Shown: positions 1 to 8,315, counted from the first letter of the stretch. The stretch: 64,000 nt of DNA from Hyphomicrobium_A sp964620915 (GCA_964620915.1 CAZUKP010000002.1:1-64000); one strand, 5' to 3'. Numbers and translations are program-made. The notes: generated by a model not told the origin, from the letters alone.

Positions 1-630
1 GGTGGCTTCGAGATCAATAATGTCGCGCAACAAGATTTTTGCGTCGTTGAGCTCATCGCGCCAGATGATGATGGCCTGGAAGGTCAGCGGGCTCTCGCAC
101 AGGCCGGCGATCATGGCTTCGCGGCCGGCTTCAATCCGCTTGGCGATGGCAATCTCGCCCTCGCGCGAAAGCAGTTCGACGGAGCCCATCTCGCGCAGGT
201 ACATGCGCACAGGATCGTCGGTGCGTTCGGTTGGTTCGGCGCGCGTTGTGGTGGTGGCGGGAACGGCTTGGGTCGTTAGAGCGCGGCCCTCTTCCTCCTC
301 CTGCGGCTCGTCATCGCCGTCGTCCTGGCTGTCGTCGCCCTCTTCATTTTCCACCACGTTGATGCCCATGTCCGAGAGCATCGCCATGGTGTCTTCAATT
401 TGCTCGGAGGAAACCTCCTCAGAGGGCAGGACCGCGTTGAGCTCGGTGTAGGTGACGTAGCCGCGCGCCTTCGCTGTCTTGAGCAGACGCTTTACAGCTT
501 GGTCCGACAGATCGAGAAGCGGACTGTCGCGCTCTTGCGTCTCGGTCGCCGCGCCGTTCTGCTCCTTGCCTTTGGCGGTTGCCGTACGCTTGCGGGGCGT
601 GGACTTGGTGGTCTTGGTTTTTTGGGCCAT
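1..630 (-). CDS. rpoD: RNA polymerase primary sigma factor RpoD, N-terminal part (runs off window)
   Basis: The first 210 residues of the housekeeping sigma-70 factor, which directs RNA polymerase to -35/-10 promoters. The protein starts MAQKTKTTKS at 630 and the frame is open to the window edge, so only the 5' part is present. Region 1.1 covers about residues 30-95 (LLDLSDQAVKRLLKTAKARG, then YVTYTELNAVLP). A very acidic linker follows at about 96-115. Region 1.2 begins near residue 139 (DPVRMYLREMGSVELLSREGE), and the non-conserved region starts after about 165. No strong ribosome binding site precedes the ATG. It lies 212 bases downstream of dnaG on the same strand, the usual dnaG-rpoD macromolecular-synthesis order. 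Confidence 0.95.
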   Translation of the reverse strand, partial: MAQKTKTTKSTPRKRTATAKGKEQNGAATETQERDSPLLDLSDQAVKRLLKTAKARGYVTYTELNAVLPSEEVSSEQIEDTMAMLSDMGINVVENEEGDDSQDDGDDEPQEEEEGRALTTQAVPATTTTRAEPTERTDDPVRMYLREMGSVELLSREGEIAIAKRIEAGREAMIAGLCESPLTFQAIIIWRDELNDAKILLRDIIDLEAT

Positions 631-842
631 AGGTTTCTGGGCTGTTGCCAAAACGACTAATCCTCAAAGGTTATGCGGCAGGTTGTCGCAGTATGAATTT
701 TGCGCCCGAAAGAGAGCGTGGGTGCGAATGTGAATTCTGCCAGGAGACAGCATTTCCGCACGAGCCCCATCCGATCCAAATCCCGCTGCCGGCGCGACCA
801 AAAGGGTGCACGCCAAAGTCCCACACGTGGCTCGACTGCGAG

Positions 843-2747
843 CTAACGACCGGGCAAATCGCTTGCTTGCGCAAGCTGGCCCTGGATCTCGCAGATGCGC
901 GCCAGCGCGTCCTCGGTGCCGTCCCGGTGCCAAGCCGAAACGGCGGCGTCGAGCGACTTCTGCAAGCCGAGCTGCCTCTCATGCAGTGCGAGGGTGTGGC
1001 GCCAGCCAGCTTCCACCTCGGCCCGCGGGGCTTCAGGCTCTGCGAAACGATCGCTTCTATGCGTAACCGAACGCTCGACAAGTTCAACCGCCTTGCCAAG
1101 GTCCGATGTGCTCAATTGGGTGCGTAACGCCGACCTGTCAAGGGAATTATCCACCGCATGAGCCATGAGGATGCCGTGGCGCAGCCGGGCAATCAGGGAT
1201 GAGGTCAGCTCCATCGCAGCAATCTCCTCGGAATGCTCCTCGATGAGCCAGGGATGGTTGAGCAGCGTTCTAACAAGCAAGGCCTCGCGCGGCGGTGCCA
1301 GCTGAGAGCGCTGGGCAAGTTCCGGACTAGCGGCGGTGGGTCCAAATTGTGCCGATCGTGACCCACCGCCGAGGCGCGCGCGTTCCCGAACGCGCCAGTC
1401 TGGTGTGACATTGTTTCGCCGTGTGCCTGTTGAGCCAGCGCGCCGGGGGGTGTGGCCGCGCGCGATCTCACGCACCACTGTCCGATTCAAGGTCCACAGC
1501 GTTTCGCGTAGCTCGCGCTCGTAGTGCGCACGGACCGTTGAATCGCCGATGCGCCCGACCAAGGTGCGCAGCTTGGCCTCGAACGCTGCGCGCTGCTCGG
1601 GCGTGGACAAATCGTGCTCTTGTTCCTCGCGTTCCCACAGGACATCAAACAGCGCGCGGGTTTTCTCCAATTCGGAAGCGAACGCCTCTGGGCCTTTTTG
1701 ACGGACAAGGTCATCGGGATCGAGGCCCTCGGGCAGAAACGCAAAGCGCATGCTGAAGCCAGGCTTCAACAACGGCAGGACCGTCTCGAGCGCGCGATAG
1801 GCAGCCTTGCGGCCCGCGGTATCGCCGTCGAAGCAAAGGATGGGTTCGTTTGCCAACCGCCACAGAAGCTTTGCTTGGTCTTCGGTCAGGGCGGTGCCGA
1901 GCGGGGCTACGGTTTCCGCAAAGCCCGCTTGGGTCAGCGCAATGACGTCCATGTAGCCTTCGACCGCGACGACACGGGTGCGGTCGTGTGCGGGCGTGCG
2001 GGCATTGTACGCGTTATAGAGCACGTGGCCCTTGTGAAAGAGCGGGGTCTCCGGCGAGTTCAGGTATTTGGCGGGTTGATCGGGATCGAGGGTGCGGCCG
2101 CCAAAGGCAATGACGCGGTCTTTGAGATCGGTGATCGGGAAGATGACGCGGTGGCGAAACCGATCGTAGGACACAGGGATGTCCTCACCACCGATCAGCA
2201 TGCCGGACGCGATCATTTCTTCGTTGGTGAAGCCGGACTTGGCAAGGTGCTGCTTGAGAGCGGACTTGTCGTTGGGGGCGTAGCCGATACGAAATTCGGC
2301 GATCATTTCTCGGCTAAGCCCACGCTTATCCAGATAGCGCCGTGCTTCGGCACCAGGTCCGCTCGCGAGTGCCGATTGGAAGAACATCGCCGAAGACTCA
2401 ACAAGCCGGTAGAGCCTTTGACGCTCGTCCTCTCGTGCTTCGTCGCGCGGCGTCAACTTCGGCACCGGCAAACCGGCTTCTTCGGCGAGGCGCTCGACCG
2501 CCTCGGGGAACGACAACCCTTCGGTCTTCATGAGAAACGTGAAGATGTCGCCGTGCTCGCCGGAGGCAAAGCAGTGATAGAATCCCTTTTGATCGTTGAC
2601 GGTGAAGGATGGGGTCTTTTCGACTTTGAAAGGTGAGAGCCCCTTGTACTCACGGCCGGCCCGCTTGAGCGCAACCTTGCGACCCACAACCTGGCTGACA
2701 GCCAGTCGGGCGCGGATCTCGTCAAGGAAATGGGGCGGAAGGCGCAT
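843..2747 (-). CDS. dnaG: DNA primase DnaG
   Basis: Synthesises RNA primers at the replication fork in partnership with the replicative helicase. The order is N-terminal zinc-finger-like domain (1-95), catalytic core with Toprim fold (about 260-345; VEGYMDVIAL and the FDGDTAG metal motif), then a C-terminal helicase-binding domain. Its length of 634 residues is normal. Three of the four zinc ligands of the CHC2 finger are replaced: aligned to E. coli C40/H43/C61/C64, this protein has S38, K41, C59 and S62. From memory, degenerate fingers are common in alphaproteobacteria. The start chosen is the ATG at 2747 (MRLPPHFLDEIRARL), which fits the family; an ATG two codons upstream at 2753 is possible, and the open frame continues further without family similarity. 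Confidence 0.95.
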   Translation of the reverse strand: MRLPPHFLDEIRARLAVSQVVGRKVALKRAGREYKGLSPFKVEKTPSFTVNDQKGFYHCFASGEHGDIFTFLMKTEGLSFPEAVERLAEEAGLPVPKLTPRDEAREDERQRLYRLVESSAMFFQSALASGPGAEARRYLDKRGLSREMIAEFRIGYAPNDKSALKQHLAKSGFTNEEMIASGMLIGGEDIPVSYDRFRHRVIFPITDLKDRVIAFGGRTLDPDQPAKYLNSPETPLFHKGHVLYNAYNARTPAHDRTRVVAVEGYMDVIALTQAGFAETVAPLGTALTEDQAKLLWRLANEPILCFDGDTAGRKAAYRALETVLPLLKPGFSMRFAFLPEGLDPDDLVRQKGPEAFASELEKTRALFDVLWEREEQEHDLSTPEQRAAFEAKLRTLVGRIGDSTVRAHYERELRETLWTLNRTVVREIARGHTPRRAGSTGTRRNNVTPDWRVRERARLGGGSRSAQFGPTAASPELAQRSQLAPPREALLVRTLLNHPWLIEEHSEEIAAMELTSSLIARLRHGILMAHAVDNSLDRSALRTQLSTSDLGKAVELVERSVTHRSDRFAEPEAPRAEVEAGWRHTLALHERQLGLQKSLDAAVSAWHRDGTEDALARICEIQGQLAQASDLPGR

Positions 2748-2911
2748 GGTCATCCAACGGCAGCGAATCACACTGGGCAACAATCTATGGAGTGATTCGG
2801 GTCCCGGCGGATGCCGCGCAAGGGCTCTGTCCAAGGTTTGAACAGGCCCGGGCAGCGATCTTAGAATAGGCTCAGAGTTAAGTGGTGCCTTACCCAGTCG
2901 GCAAAAGCGCT

Positions 2912-3514
2912 ATGGCGGTCGTTTCGATCGATCCTTCGTTGGTCGTTTACCTCTCGCGTCATGGGGAAACCCTCTACAACCGCGAGAACCGGTTCAATGG
3001 GCGTACGGATTCGCCGCTGACAGAGGCCGGCATCGTTGAGGCCCAGCGCAACGGCCGGATTTTGCGCGACAGGGTTAACAGTGGGACCGGGCTGCGCCTT
3101 GTCTCTAGTCCGTTGGGCCGCGCGCTCCACACCTCAGAGATTATTGGCGCCCAGATTGGTATCGCCAGCCATAGCATCGAGACCGATCCGCGCCTCACCG
3201 AAATTTCCTTCGGCGAATGGGAGGGACTGACGATCGATGAGATCAAGGCGGGCTATCCCGGCGAGTGGGAGAACCGGCACCACAACATGTGGACCTATGC
3301 GCCGCCGGGAGGCGAGAGCTACGAGATGGTGGCCGTTCGGGCAGCCGAATGGCTCGCTCAGGCGCAAGGACCGATGATCGTCGTCACTCATGGCGCGGTC
3401 GATCGCGTGTTACGGGGTCTTTATGCCGGTCTGCCATCCTCGGAAATCTGTGCGCTGCCCGAACCGCAAGACGTACTGTTCCAGCTCTGGGAGGGCCGGA
3501 TCGCGACGCTGTGA
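2912..3514 (+). CDS. Histidine phosphatase family protein (phosphoglycerate mutase-like)
   Basis: A 200-residue member of the branch that uses a phospho-histidine intermediate. The RHGE signature is at residues 16-19, with the nucleophile at H17. A later acidic stretch (FGEWEGLTIDEI) and the second catalytic His (VTHGAVDRV, near residue 160) complete the active site. The substrate cannot be read from the sequence; candidates include a cofactor-dependent phosphoglycerate mutase or a small-molecule phosphatase such as an alpha-ribazole phosphatase. The ATG at 2912 is preferred because it lies just ahead of the first beta strand. A GTG at 2882 would add ten residues and cannot be excluded. It is divergent from dnaG and convergent with the yqeY-type gene, whose end is only 9 bases away. 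Confidence 0.82.
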   Translation: MAVVSIDPSLVVYLSRHGETLYNRENRFNGRTDSPLTEAGIVEAQRNGRILRDRVNSGTGLRLVSSPLGRALHTSEIIGAQIGIASHSIETDPRLTEISFGEWEGLTIDEIKAGYPGEWENRHHNMWTYAPPGGESYEMVAVRAAEWLAQAQGPMIVVTHGAVDRVLRGLYAGLPSSEICALPEPQDVLFQLWEGRIATL

Positions 3515-3523
3515 CGACGGGTG

Positions 3524-3973
3524 CTATTTGAGCAGGTCTTTCACCATGGCGCTCGCCTTGCCGAAGTCCATCTGACCAGTGAACTTGGACTTAAGCGCCC
3601 CCATCACCTTGCCCATGTCCTTTGGCGTATCTGCGCCGACGTCCTTGATGATATCTGCAATTGCCGTTTTCATCTCGGCCTCGTCCATCTGTTTGGGCAG
3701 GTAGGCCTCGATAACTGCGATCTCGGCCGCTTCCTTCTCGACGAGGTCCTCGCGCCCACCTGCGGTGTATTGCTCGATGGAATCGCGGCGCTGTTTGATC
3801 ATCTTGGCAAGAACGGAAAGGATATCGGCATCCGAAATCGCGTCTTTGCCGGACGGGCGGGCCTCAATATCGGCGGATTTTATGGCGGCGTTGACGAGAC
3901 GCAGGGTGCCGACGCGAGCTTTCTCGCCAGCCTTCATCGCTGCTTTGAGGTCTGCGTTAATCTTCTCGCGCAT
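3524..3973 (-). CDS. GatB/YqeY domain-containing protein
   Basis: A 149-residue protein of the YqeY family, related to the tail domain of the GatB subunit of tRNA-dependent amidotransferases. It begins MREKINADLKAAMKAGEKAR and carries the family's signature segment near the end (DMGKVMGALKSKFTGQMDFG). The helical GatB-tail fold binds tRNA in GatCAB; the role of the stand-alone protein is not settled. In many alphaproteobacteria this gene sits between carA and dnaG-rpoD, as here, though on its own strand arrangement. The convergent phosphatase gene ends 9 bases away, leaving no room for an independent terminator. Confidence 0.9.
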   Translation of the reverse strand: MREKINADLKAAMKAGEKARVGTLRLVNAAIKSADIEARPSGKDAISDADILSVLAKMIKQRRDSIEQYTAGGREDLVEKEAAEIAVIEAYLPKQMDEAEMKTAIADIIKDVGADTPKDMGKVMGALKSKFTGQMDFGKASAMVKDLLK

Positions 3974-4220
3974 GGGGGTTCCTCGCTTTCGACGGCGGAG
4001 ATGTAGGCCGGCGGGATAGGGGTGTGCAAGTCGCGGGCAGTGCTAGCATGATAGGGTTGAGACTGGCCCCACAGCTGCTGGCGGCGCCAAGGCCTTAATT
4101 TTCACGCAACTCTGAGGCCCTAGTTTGGGTATCAAAGTAGGCTTTTCGTAACCCTGCGGTGGGGCTAAAATCTGGGCTGCGCCGACGCCCGGCTAGGTAG
4201 GGCATTGGGGAGCACCTTAA

Positions 4221-4706
4221 GTGGGAGATGGGTTGGGAATGCGCTGGGGTGGGCTCTTCATTGGAATTGCAGCCTTGGCTTTCGCCTTCGTTGCACTGGG
4301 TGAAGTGCGCGTTTGTGCGGCCGACAATGCGCGCCTGCTCCTCGCGAAGTACGGGATCAACGATCTAACGCAACAGCAACGCGTCGACCTGTGGAAACGC
4401 GTTGATGACTACGCCAATGTGGATGCTGTGCACGAGTTCTGTGGGCGTGGGCTCAATCTGCGGGTCCGCGCGTGGAAAGCGGTCGGTACATGCATCGAGA
4501 GATCAGCCTTTCGCAAAGTGTTGCGTGAATTCCGCTCCAAGAAGGCCAAATACAAAAAGGAGTGGGAGAAGACGCACGTCGAGGAAGACAAGCGCAAAGC
4601 CGTTTGCAAAGTCCTGGAGCCGAAGCTACGCGAGTATGCGCAGATCATCTCAAAAGAGATCAACGAGGCGGCCCGAAGCTGTGATGCGTGCCTAATCTGC
4701 TGGTGA
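4221..4706 (+). CDS. Secreted Cys-containing protein of unknown function
   Basis: I do not recognise this family. The start shown is the GTG at 4221, which has GGGGAG about eight bases upstream; an ATG at 4239 (MRWGGLFIGI) is also possible and gives a cleaner signal peptide. Residues 7-34 form a Sec-type signal with a likely cut after RVCA. The mature part is short, basic and probably helical, with six Cys residues outside the signal, including a tail of the form CDACLICW that resembles a CxxCxxC cluster. A lysine-rich stretch (FRSKKAKYKKEWEKTHVEED) lies in the middle. A disulfide-stabilised periplasmic or cell-surface protein is an inference. It converges with the cupin gene 15 bases downstream. 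Confidence 0.55.
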   Translation: MGDGLGMRWGGLFIGIAALAFAFVALGEVRVCAADNARLLLAKYGINDLTQQQRVDLWKRVDDYANVDAVHEFCGRGLNLRVRAWKAVGTCIERSAFRKVLREFRSKKAKYKKEWEKTHVEEDKRKAVCKVLEPKLREYAQIISKEINEAARSCDACLICW

Positions 4707-4721
4707 GTCTGATAGTGAGCC

Positions 4722-5204
4722 CTAGTCAGCATGCTCTCCGGGCTCGTCGACGTGCTGAACGCTTTCTTGCTCGTTGGGGTCCGTGCGCGCCACGATCGCG
4801 ATCGCCTCTTCGGTTTTGCTCAAGTTGATGGGCTTATGGGGGACATCGGGCGGGATGTAGAGGAAGTCGCCGGCTTCGTTGACCACGCTCTTTTTGAGGC
4901 CGGGGCCATAGAGCGTCTTCACGCGCCCCTTGATGAGGTAGATCGCCGACTCATATCCCTTGTGGATGTGGGCCTTGGCCGCGGCGCCGGGGGGGATGAC
5001 AACCTTGTTCATCGAAATGGCGTTCGCGCCGGCATTCTGACCCGAAATGCCCTGAAAGACCGGTAGTCCCTGTTTTGAAGCCATCGTGTCCTTGGGCCGG
5101 ATTACGACGATTTCGGCTTTTTGGGTGGTGTCATCGGCGGAGGCGGGGAAGGCGCTCCCACCCAACAGAACGAGCGTCATGGCGATAATGAGCGATCGCA
5201 TCAT
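4722..5204 (-). CDS. Secreted cupin-domain protein
   Basis: A 160-residue exported protein with a single cupin barrel. The start at 5204 (MMRSLIIAMTL) is set by a GGAGGA about four bases upstream. A signal peptide covers residues 1-23. Cupin motif 1 is HIHKGYESAIYLIKG (two His plus Glu) and motif 2 is GDFLYIPPDVPHKPIN, so the usual three-His, one-Glu metal site looks intact. The family holds small metal-binding sensors, dioxygenases and isomerases; nothing here fixes the substrate. Export is unusual for sugar-metabolism cupins and suggests a periplasmic role. The gene is divergent from carA with about 170 bases between. Confidence 0.8.
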   Translation of the reverse strand: MMRSLIIAMTLVLLGGSAFPASADDTTQKAEIVVIRPKDTMASKQGLPVFQGISGQNAGANAISMNKVVIPPGAAAKAHIHKGYESAIYLIKGRVKTLYGPGLKKSVVNEAGDFLYIPPDVPHKPINLSKTEEAIAIVARTDPNEQESVQHVDEPGEHAD

Positions 5205-5304
5205 AGTCCTCCAGTCAGTGACCCCCAGGACAAATAAGTCGGTTGCCGGCGTTGGAAAAGCCGGGATGGGCGCCAGCTCTCGCGGGAATACGCGCGGCTC
5301 AATA

Positions 5305-5333
5305 TTGACCGGGATACCGGCATCTCCTAGGTT
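5305..5333 (+). promoter_or_regulatory. Possible sigma-70 promoter of carA
   Basis: TTGACC at 5305-5310 and TAGGTT at 5328-5333 are separated by 17 bases. The -35 is a good match and the -10 is poor. The site would give a leader of about 35 bases before the carA ATG at 5376. It lies in the divergent space shared with the cupin gene. Confidence 0.3.
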
Positions 5334-5375
5334 CCGCGCGATTCCAATGCTTGGCCAACGGCTGTGGTGCTTTGC

Positions 5376-6626
5376 ATGAGTGCGCAGAGGGTGGCTGCGC
5401 GGGTCCAGGAGCGTTCTTTCTTGAGCACAACGACACCGCAATCGTCGCATTCGCCCGCTCCATGGGCCGATGTGCCGTTGACGGGTCGGTTGGTGTTGGC
5501 GGACGGAACAGTAATCGCGGGCATGGGGCTCGGCGCTACCGGTTCGGCCGTTGGCGAAGTCTGTTTCAACACGGCGATCACGGGCTATCAGGAAATCCTG
5601 ACCGATCCTTCGTATGCCGGACAGATCATAACGTTCACGTTCCCCCATGTCGGCAACGTTGGCACCAACCAGGAAGACGGCGAGACATCGAACCTTGCCG
5701 CGCGTTCAGGCGTGCGCGGTTGTGTGCTTCGCGCGTCGATCACCGATCCATCAAACTATCGTTCCTCTGAGCATCTCGATCAGTGGCTCAAGGCTCGAGG
5801 CATCATTGCGCTTTGCGGTGTCGATACGCGCGCGCTGACTGCGCGTATCCGCGAGACGGGAATGCCGAATGGTGTGATTGCGCACGATCCAGGCGGGTCG
5901 TTCGACATTGAGGCCCTGAAGAGGGACGCCGCCGCGTGGCCGGGCCTCAATGGGATGGACCTCGTCCCGGAGGTTACGAGTGGTCAGAGCTATCCCTGGG
6001 ACGAAACGGGGTGGGTTTGGAACGAAGGTTTTGGACGGCTGGAGAACCCGGAGTTTCATGTTGTTGCCATCGACTATGGTCTGAAGCGAAACATTTTAAG
6101 GTGTCTGGCAACGGCAGGGTGCAGGGTCACGGTGGTGCCCGCAACGACCACGGCTGAGGAGATCCTGGAGCGCCAACCTGATGGTGTGTTCCTCTCCAAT
6201 GGGCCGGGTGATCCCGCCGCCACGGGCCAGTATGCCGTGCCCCAAATTCAAAAGTTGGTGGCGTCTGGCCTGCCCATGTTTGGTATTTGCTTGGGCCATC
6301 AAATTCTTGGACTCGCCCTTGGTGCCAAGACAAAGAAGATGCATCAGGGCCACCACGGGGCGAACCACCCCGTTAAGGACTTCACGACTAATAAGGTAGA
6401 GATCACCTCGATGAACCACGGTTTCACCGTGGATCGCGATACGCTACCTGAGAACGTGGAGGAGACGCACGTATCGCTGTTCGATGGGTCGAACTGCGGC
6501 CTCCAGCTCAAGGGCAAACCGGTGTTCTCTGTGCAGTACCACCCTGAGGCGTCACCTGGGCCACAGGACAGCCACTACCTGTTTGCCCGTTTCGTCGAGA
6601 CGATGCGCAAGCGGAATGCCCCGTGA
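5376..6626 (+). CDS. carA: Carbamoyl-phosphate synthase small subunit CarA
   Basis: The glutaminase subunit that supplies ammonia to CarB for carbamoyl phosphate, feeding pyrimidine and arginine synthesis. The N-terminal CPSase domain (about 40-175; TGYQEILTDPSYAGQIITFT) is followed by a class I glutamine amidotransferase domain (about 215-410) with the nucleophile in FGICLGHQ and the His-Glu pair in QYHPEASPGP. Length is 416 residues from the ATG at 5376. In-frame GTGs at 5364 and 5367 would add three or four residues. The start has no obvious ribosome binding site, and the stop of a short upstream frame overlaps it. carB lies 1.7 kb downstream, separated by two paralogous secreted-protein genes. 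Confidence 0.95.
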   Translation: MSAQRVAARVQERSFLSTTTPQSSHSPAPWADVPLTGRLVLADGTVIAGMGLGATGSAVGEVCFNTAITGYQEILTDPSYAGQIITFTFPHVGNVGTNQEDGETSNLAARSGVRGCVLRASITDPSNYRSSEHLDQWLKARGIIALCGVDTRALTARIRETGMPNGVIAHDPGGSFDIEALKRDAAAWPGLNGMDLVPEVTSGQSYPWDETGWVWNEGFGRLENPEFHVVAIDYGLKRNILRCLATAGCRVTVVPATTTAEEILERQPDGVFLSNGPGDPAATGQYAVPQIQKLVASGLPMFGICLGHQILGLALGAKTKKMHQGHHGANHPVKDFTTNKVEITSMNHGFTVDRDTLPENVEETHVSLFDGSNCGLQLKGKPVFSVQYHPEASPGPQDSHYLFARFVETMRKRNAP

Positions 6627-6783
6627 TGGGAGCGCACATCCTCGTACCTTGCGAAAGATTAACGTGGGCAGCGCTACAGCGGCTTGGGTGCCAAGCTATA
6701 CTGGGGGCCGTGCTACAGGGCAGAGCCTGATGCCCACGAGACAAATGCATAAGGCTGCGAAGCGGCCGATCTGGGAGGACTAT

Positions 6784-7446
6784 ATGCTGCGTGTTGGCCT
6801 TGCCGTTGTGATCGCCTTGCCGCTCTTGGCGAGCGCGGCTCAGTCCGCAGAGGATGCGACGGACGCGTCGTCGTGCAAGGAGCAGGTTGCGGCTGCGTTT
6901 GCGAAGCAACGCGCAACGCGCGCTTTTCGCATGAATTCGAAATTGAATGCAGCTGCAGGTCTTATCGAAGTGAACGTCGAGTATGTGCCGCCTGACCGCA
7001 TGCGTCAGAAAATCGTGGCACCTGGTAATCCTGCTCCTCTTGAGACCGAACTCGTCGGAAATCGTGCCTGGAGCCGACAGGGCGGCGGCTGGCAAGAGCT
7101 AATGCCGGCGCTCGCCGCCACAATTATTGCGCAGGTTCGCGAGGTGGTCGTTGATCCACCCAAAGTGGTCGGAGAGTTTGAATGCCTGGGTGAGCAGACG
7201 GTCGACGGCAAAAAGTACCTGGCCTATCGTAGTGTCGAGAAATCAAGCGCGAGCCCAAAATCTTCAGAAGTCGAAGGTCCTGTCCATCGCACTGTCTATG
7301 TGGATCCCGATACCGGGCTCCCCGCCATCAATATTGTCGCGGAAGAAAAGGCTGACGCTGTTCCGCTGTTCGAAGGTACTTATTCGTACCCGACCGACAT
7401 CGTCATTGAGGGACATCCCAACGCACCGCTCGTCAAGATGCGTTAA
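6784..7446 (+). CDS. Secreted protein of unknown family, paralogue 1 of a tandem pair
   Basis: A 220-residue exported protein starting MLRVGLAVVIALPLLAS at 6784 after a clear GGGAGGA. The signal peptide ends near residue 22. Together with the next gene it defines a family with shared landmarks in the same order: a CKxxVAAA start with an early Cys, AFRM, a PxRMRQ block, P-x-P-[LV]-ET-x-LV, AWS with GGGW, FECLG with a second Cys, LAYRS/LAYQG, YVDP-x-TGLP and TYSYP near the end. The pattern of short strands and an N-terminal helix resembles lipoprotein-carrier (LolA/LppX-like) folds, but this is a guess. The two shared Cys could form a disulfide. It lies between carA and carB on the same strand. 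Confidence 0.7.
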   Translation: MLRVGLAVVIALPLLASAAQSAEDATDASSCKEQVAAAFAKQRATRAFRMNSKLNAAAGLIEVNVEYVPPDRMRQKIVAPGNPAPLETELVGNRAWSRQGGGWQELMPALAATIIAQVREVVVDPPKVVGEFECLGEQTVDGKKYLAYRSVEKSSASPKSSEVEGPVHRTVYVDPDTGLPAINIVAEEKADAVPLFEGTYSYPTDIVIEGHPNAPLVKMR

Positions 7447-7547
7447 CACGATTGGCTGCGGACACAACATAGACAACCAACAGAAAACGAAGTTGCCCTA
7501 AAGCGCCCAGAATGGGCGTGGCAGAACGTGTAAGGAGTGACAAACGA

Positions 7548-8189
7548 ATGCGCCGATTTTTGACGGCTGTTGCCATGATCACCGTAGCGAGCGCTGCGGC
7601 GAATGCGAATTGCAAGGACGAAGTAGCCGCTGCTTTGGAGAAGCAAAAAAGCACGAGTGCCTTCCGAATGGAAACGACGATGATCAGCCCGGAAGGGTTG
7701 GTCAACATGACAGTCGACTACTTGTTGCCAAATCGGATGCGCCAAGTCGTGAAGATGCAAAACGACCCTAACCCCGTGGAGACCGTGCTGGTCGATAAGA
7801 CCGCCTGGAGTAATTCGGGCAAAGGCTGGCAGCTGCTTGGGCCGAAAGTGACCGGACAGCTCGTCGTCCAGATGGAGCAAAATCTCGGCGAGGATAAAGA
7901 GGGCCGCATGGGCGATTTCGAATGTCTGGGTAAGCAGAACTACGAAGGCAAGGAGCTGCTTGCCTACCAGGGTGAAAATGAGGAAGGCGGACCACGCAAC
8001 CTCAGCCCCACAACTGCGGACAAGCGGCCCGATCGTCCGGTGCGCATCTTTTATGTGGACCCGATTACAGGGCTACCATCGGCGAGCATTTTTGCCAGGG
8101 CGAACAAACTCGATAAGCCAATTTTTTCTGCAACTTACAGTTACCCCCCGGACATCAAGATCGATCCGCCGGAGACCCCGGCCCAATAG
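7548..8189 (+). CDS. Secreted protein of unknown family, paralogue 2 of a tandem pair
   Basis: A 213-residue exported protein starting MRRFLTAVAMITVAS at 7548 after AAGGAGTG. The signal peptide ends near ANA at about residue 20. It matches the preceding gene along its whole length: CKDEVAAALEKQ, AFRMET, LPNRMRQ, PNPVETVLVD, TAWSNSGKGWQ, FECLGKQ, LLAYQG, FYVDPITGLP, ATYSYPPDI. The pair clearly arose by tandem duplication and has diverged substantially, so both copies have probably been kept for some time. The 101-base gap to paralogue 1 contains a small hairpin (CGCCCA-GAA-TGGGCG, 7504-7518) without a T-run. The function is unknown; carriage of a lipid or lipoprotein in the periplasm is only a fold-based guess. 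Confidence 0.7.
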   Translation: MRRFLTAVAMITVASAAANANCKDEVAAALEKQKSTSAFRMETTMISPEGLVNMTVDYLLPNRMRQVVKMQNDPNPVETVLVDKTAWSNSGKGWQLLGPKVTGQLVVQMEQNLGEDKEGRMGDFECLGKQNYEGKELLAYQGENEEGGPRNLSPTTADKRPDRPVRIFYVDPITGLPSASIFARANKLDKPIFSATYSYPPDIKIDPPETPAQ

Positions 8190-8222
8190 AGCGTTCGAAT
8201 CGCCTAAAGCTGAGCTGAAAAT

Positions 8223-8258
8223 GGCCCGCGCAATGGTCGAAGAGCCGAAGCGCGGGCC
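8223..8258 (+). other. Hairpin in the carB leader
   Basis: GGCCCGCGC (8223-8231) pairs perfectly with GCGCGGGCC (8250-8258) across an 18-base loop. The stem can be extended by AAT/ATT with a two-base bulge on the 3' side. No T-run follows, so it is not a standard intrinsic terminator. It ends 57 bases before the carB ATG and could be an mRNA-stability or regulatory element between the paralogue pair and carB. Confidence 0.4.
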
Positions 8259-8315
8259 GCATTGTGCACGCTGGCCTATGGTCAAACCTCTCGATCGGCA
8301 ATAAAAGGCCGCCTC

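Noticed and set aside
1614..2636. A 340-codon open frame antisense to dnaG
   Set aside because: Shadow of dnaG; composition and lack of motifs argue against a gene.
7504..7518. Small hairpin CGCCCA-GAA-TGGGCG between the two paralogues
   Set aside because: Six base pairs and no T-run; too weak to call a terminator.
8195..8212. A GTTCGAATC string resembling a tRNA T-loop
   Set aside because: No acceptor, D or anticodon stems can be paired around it; no tRNA gene was found anywhere in the window.
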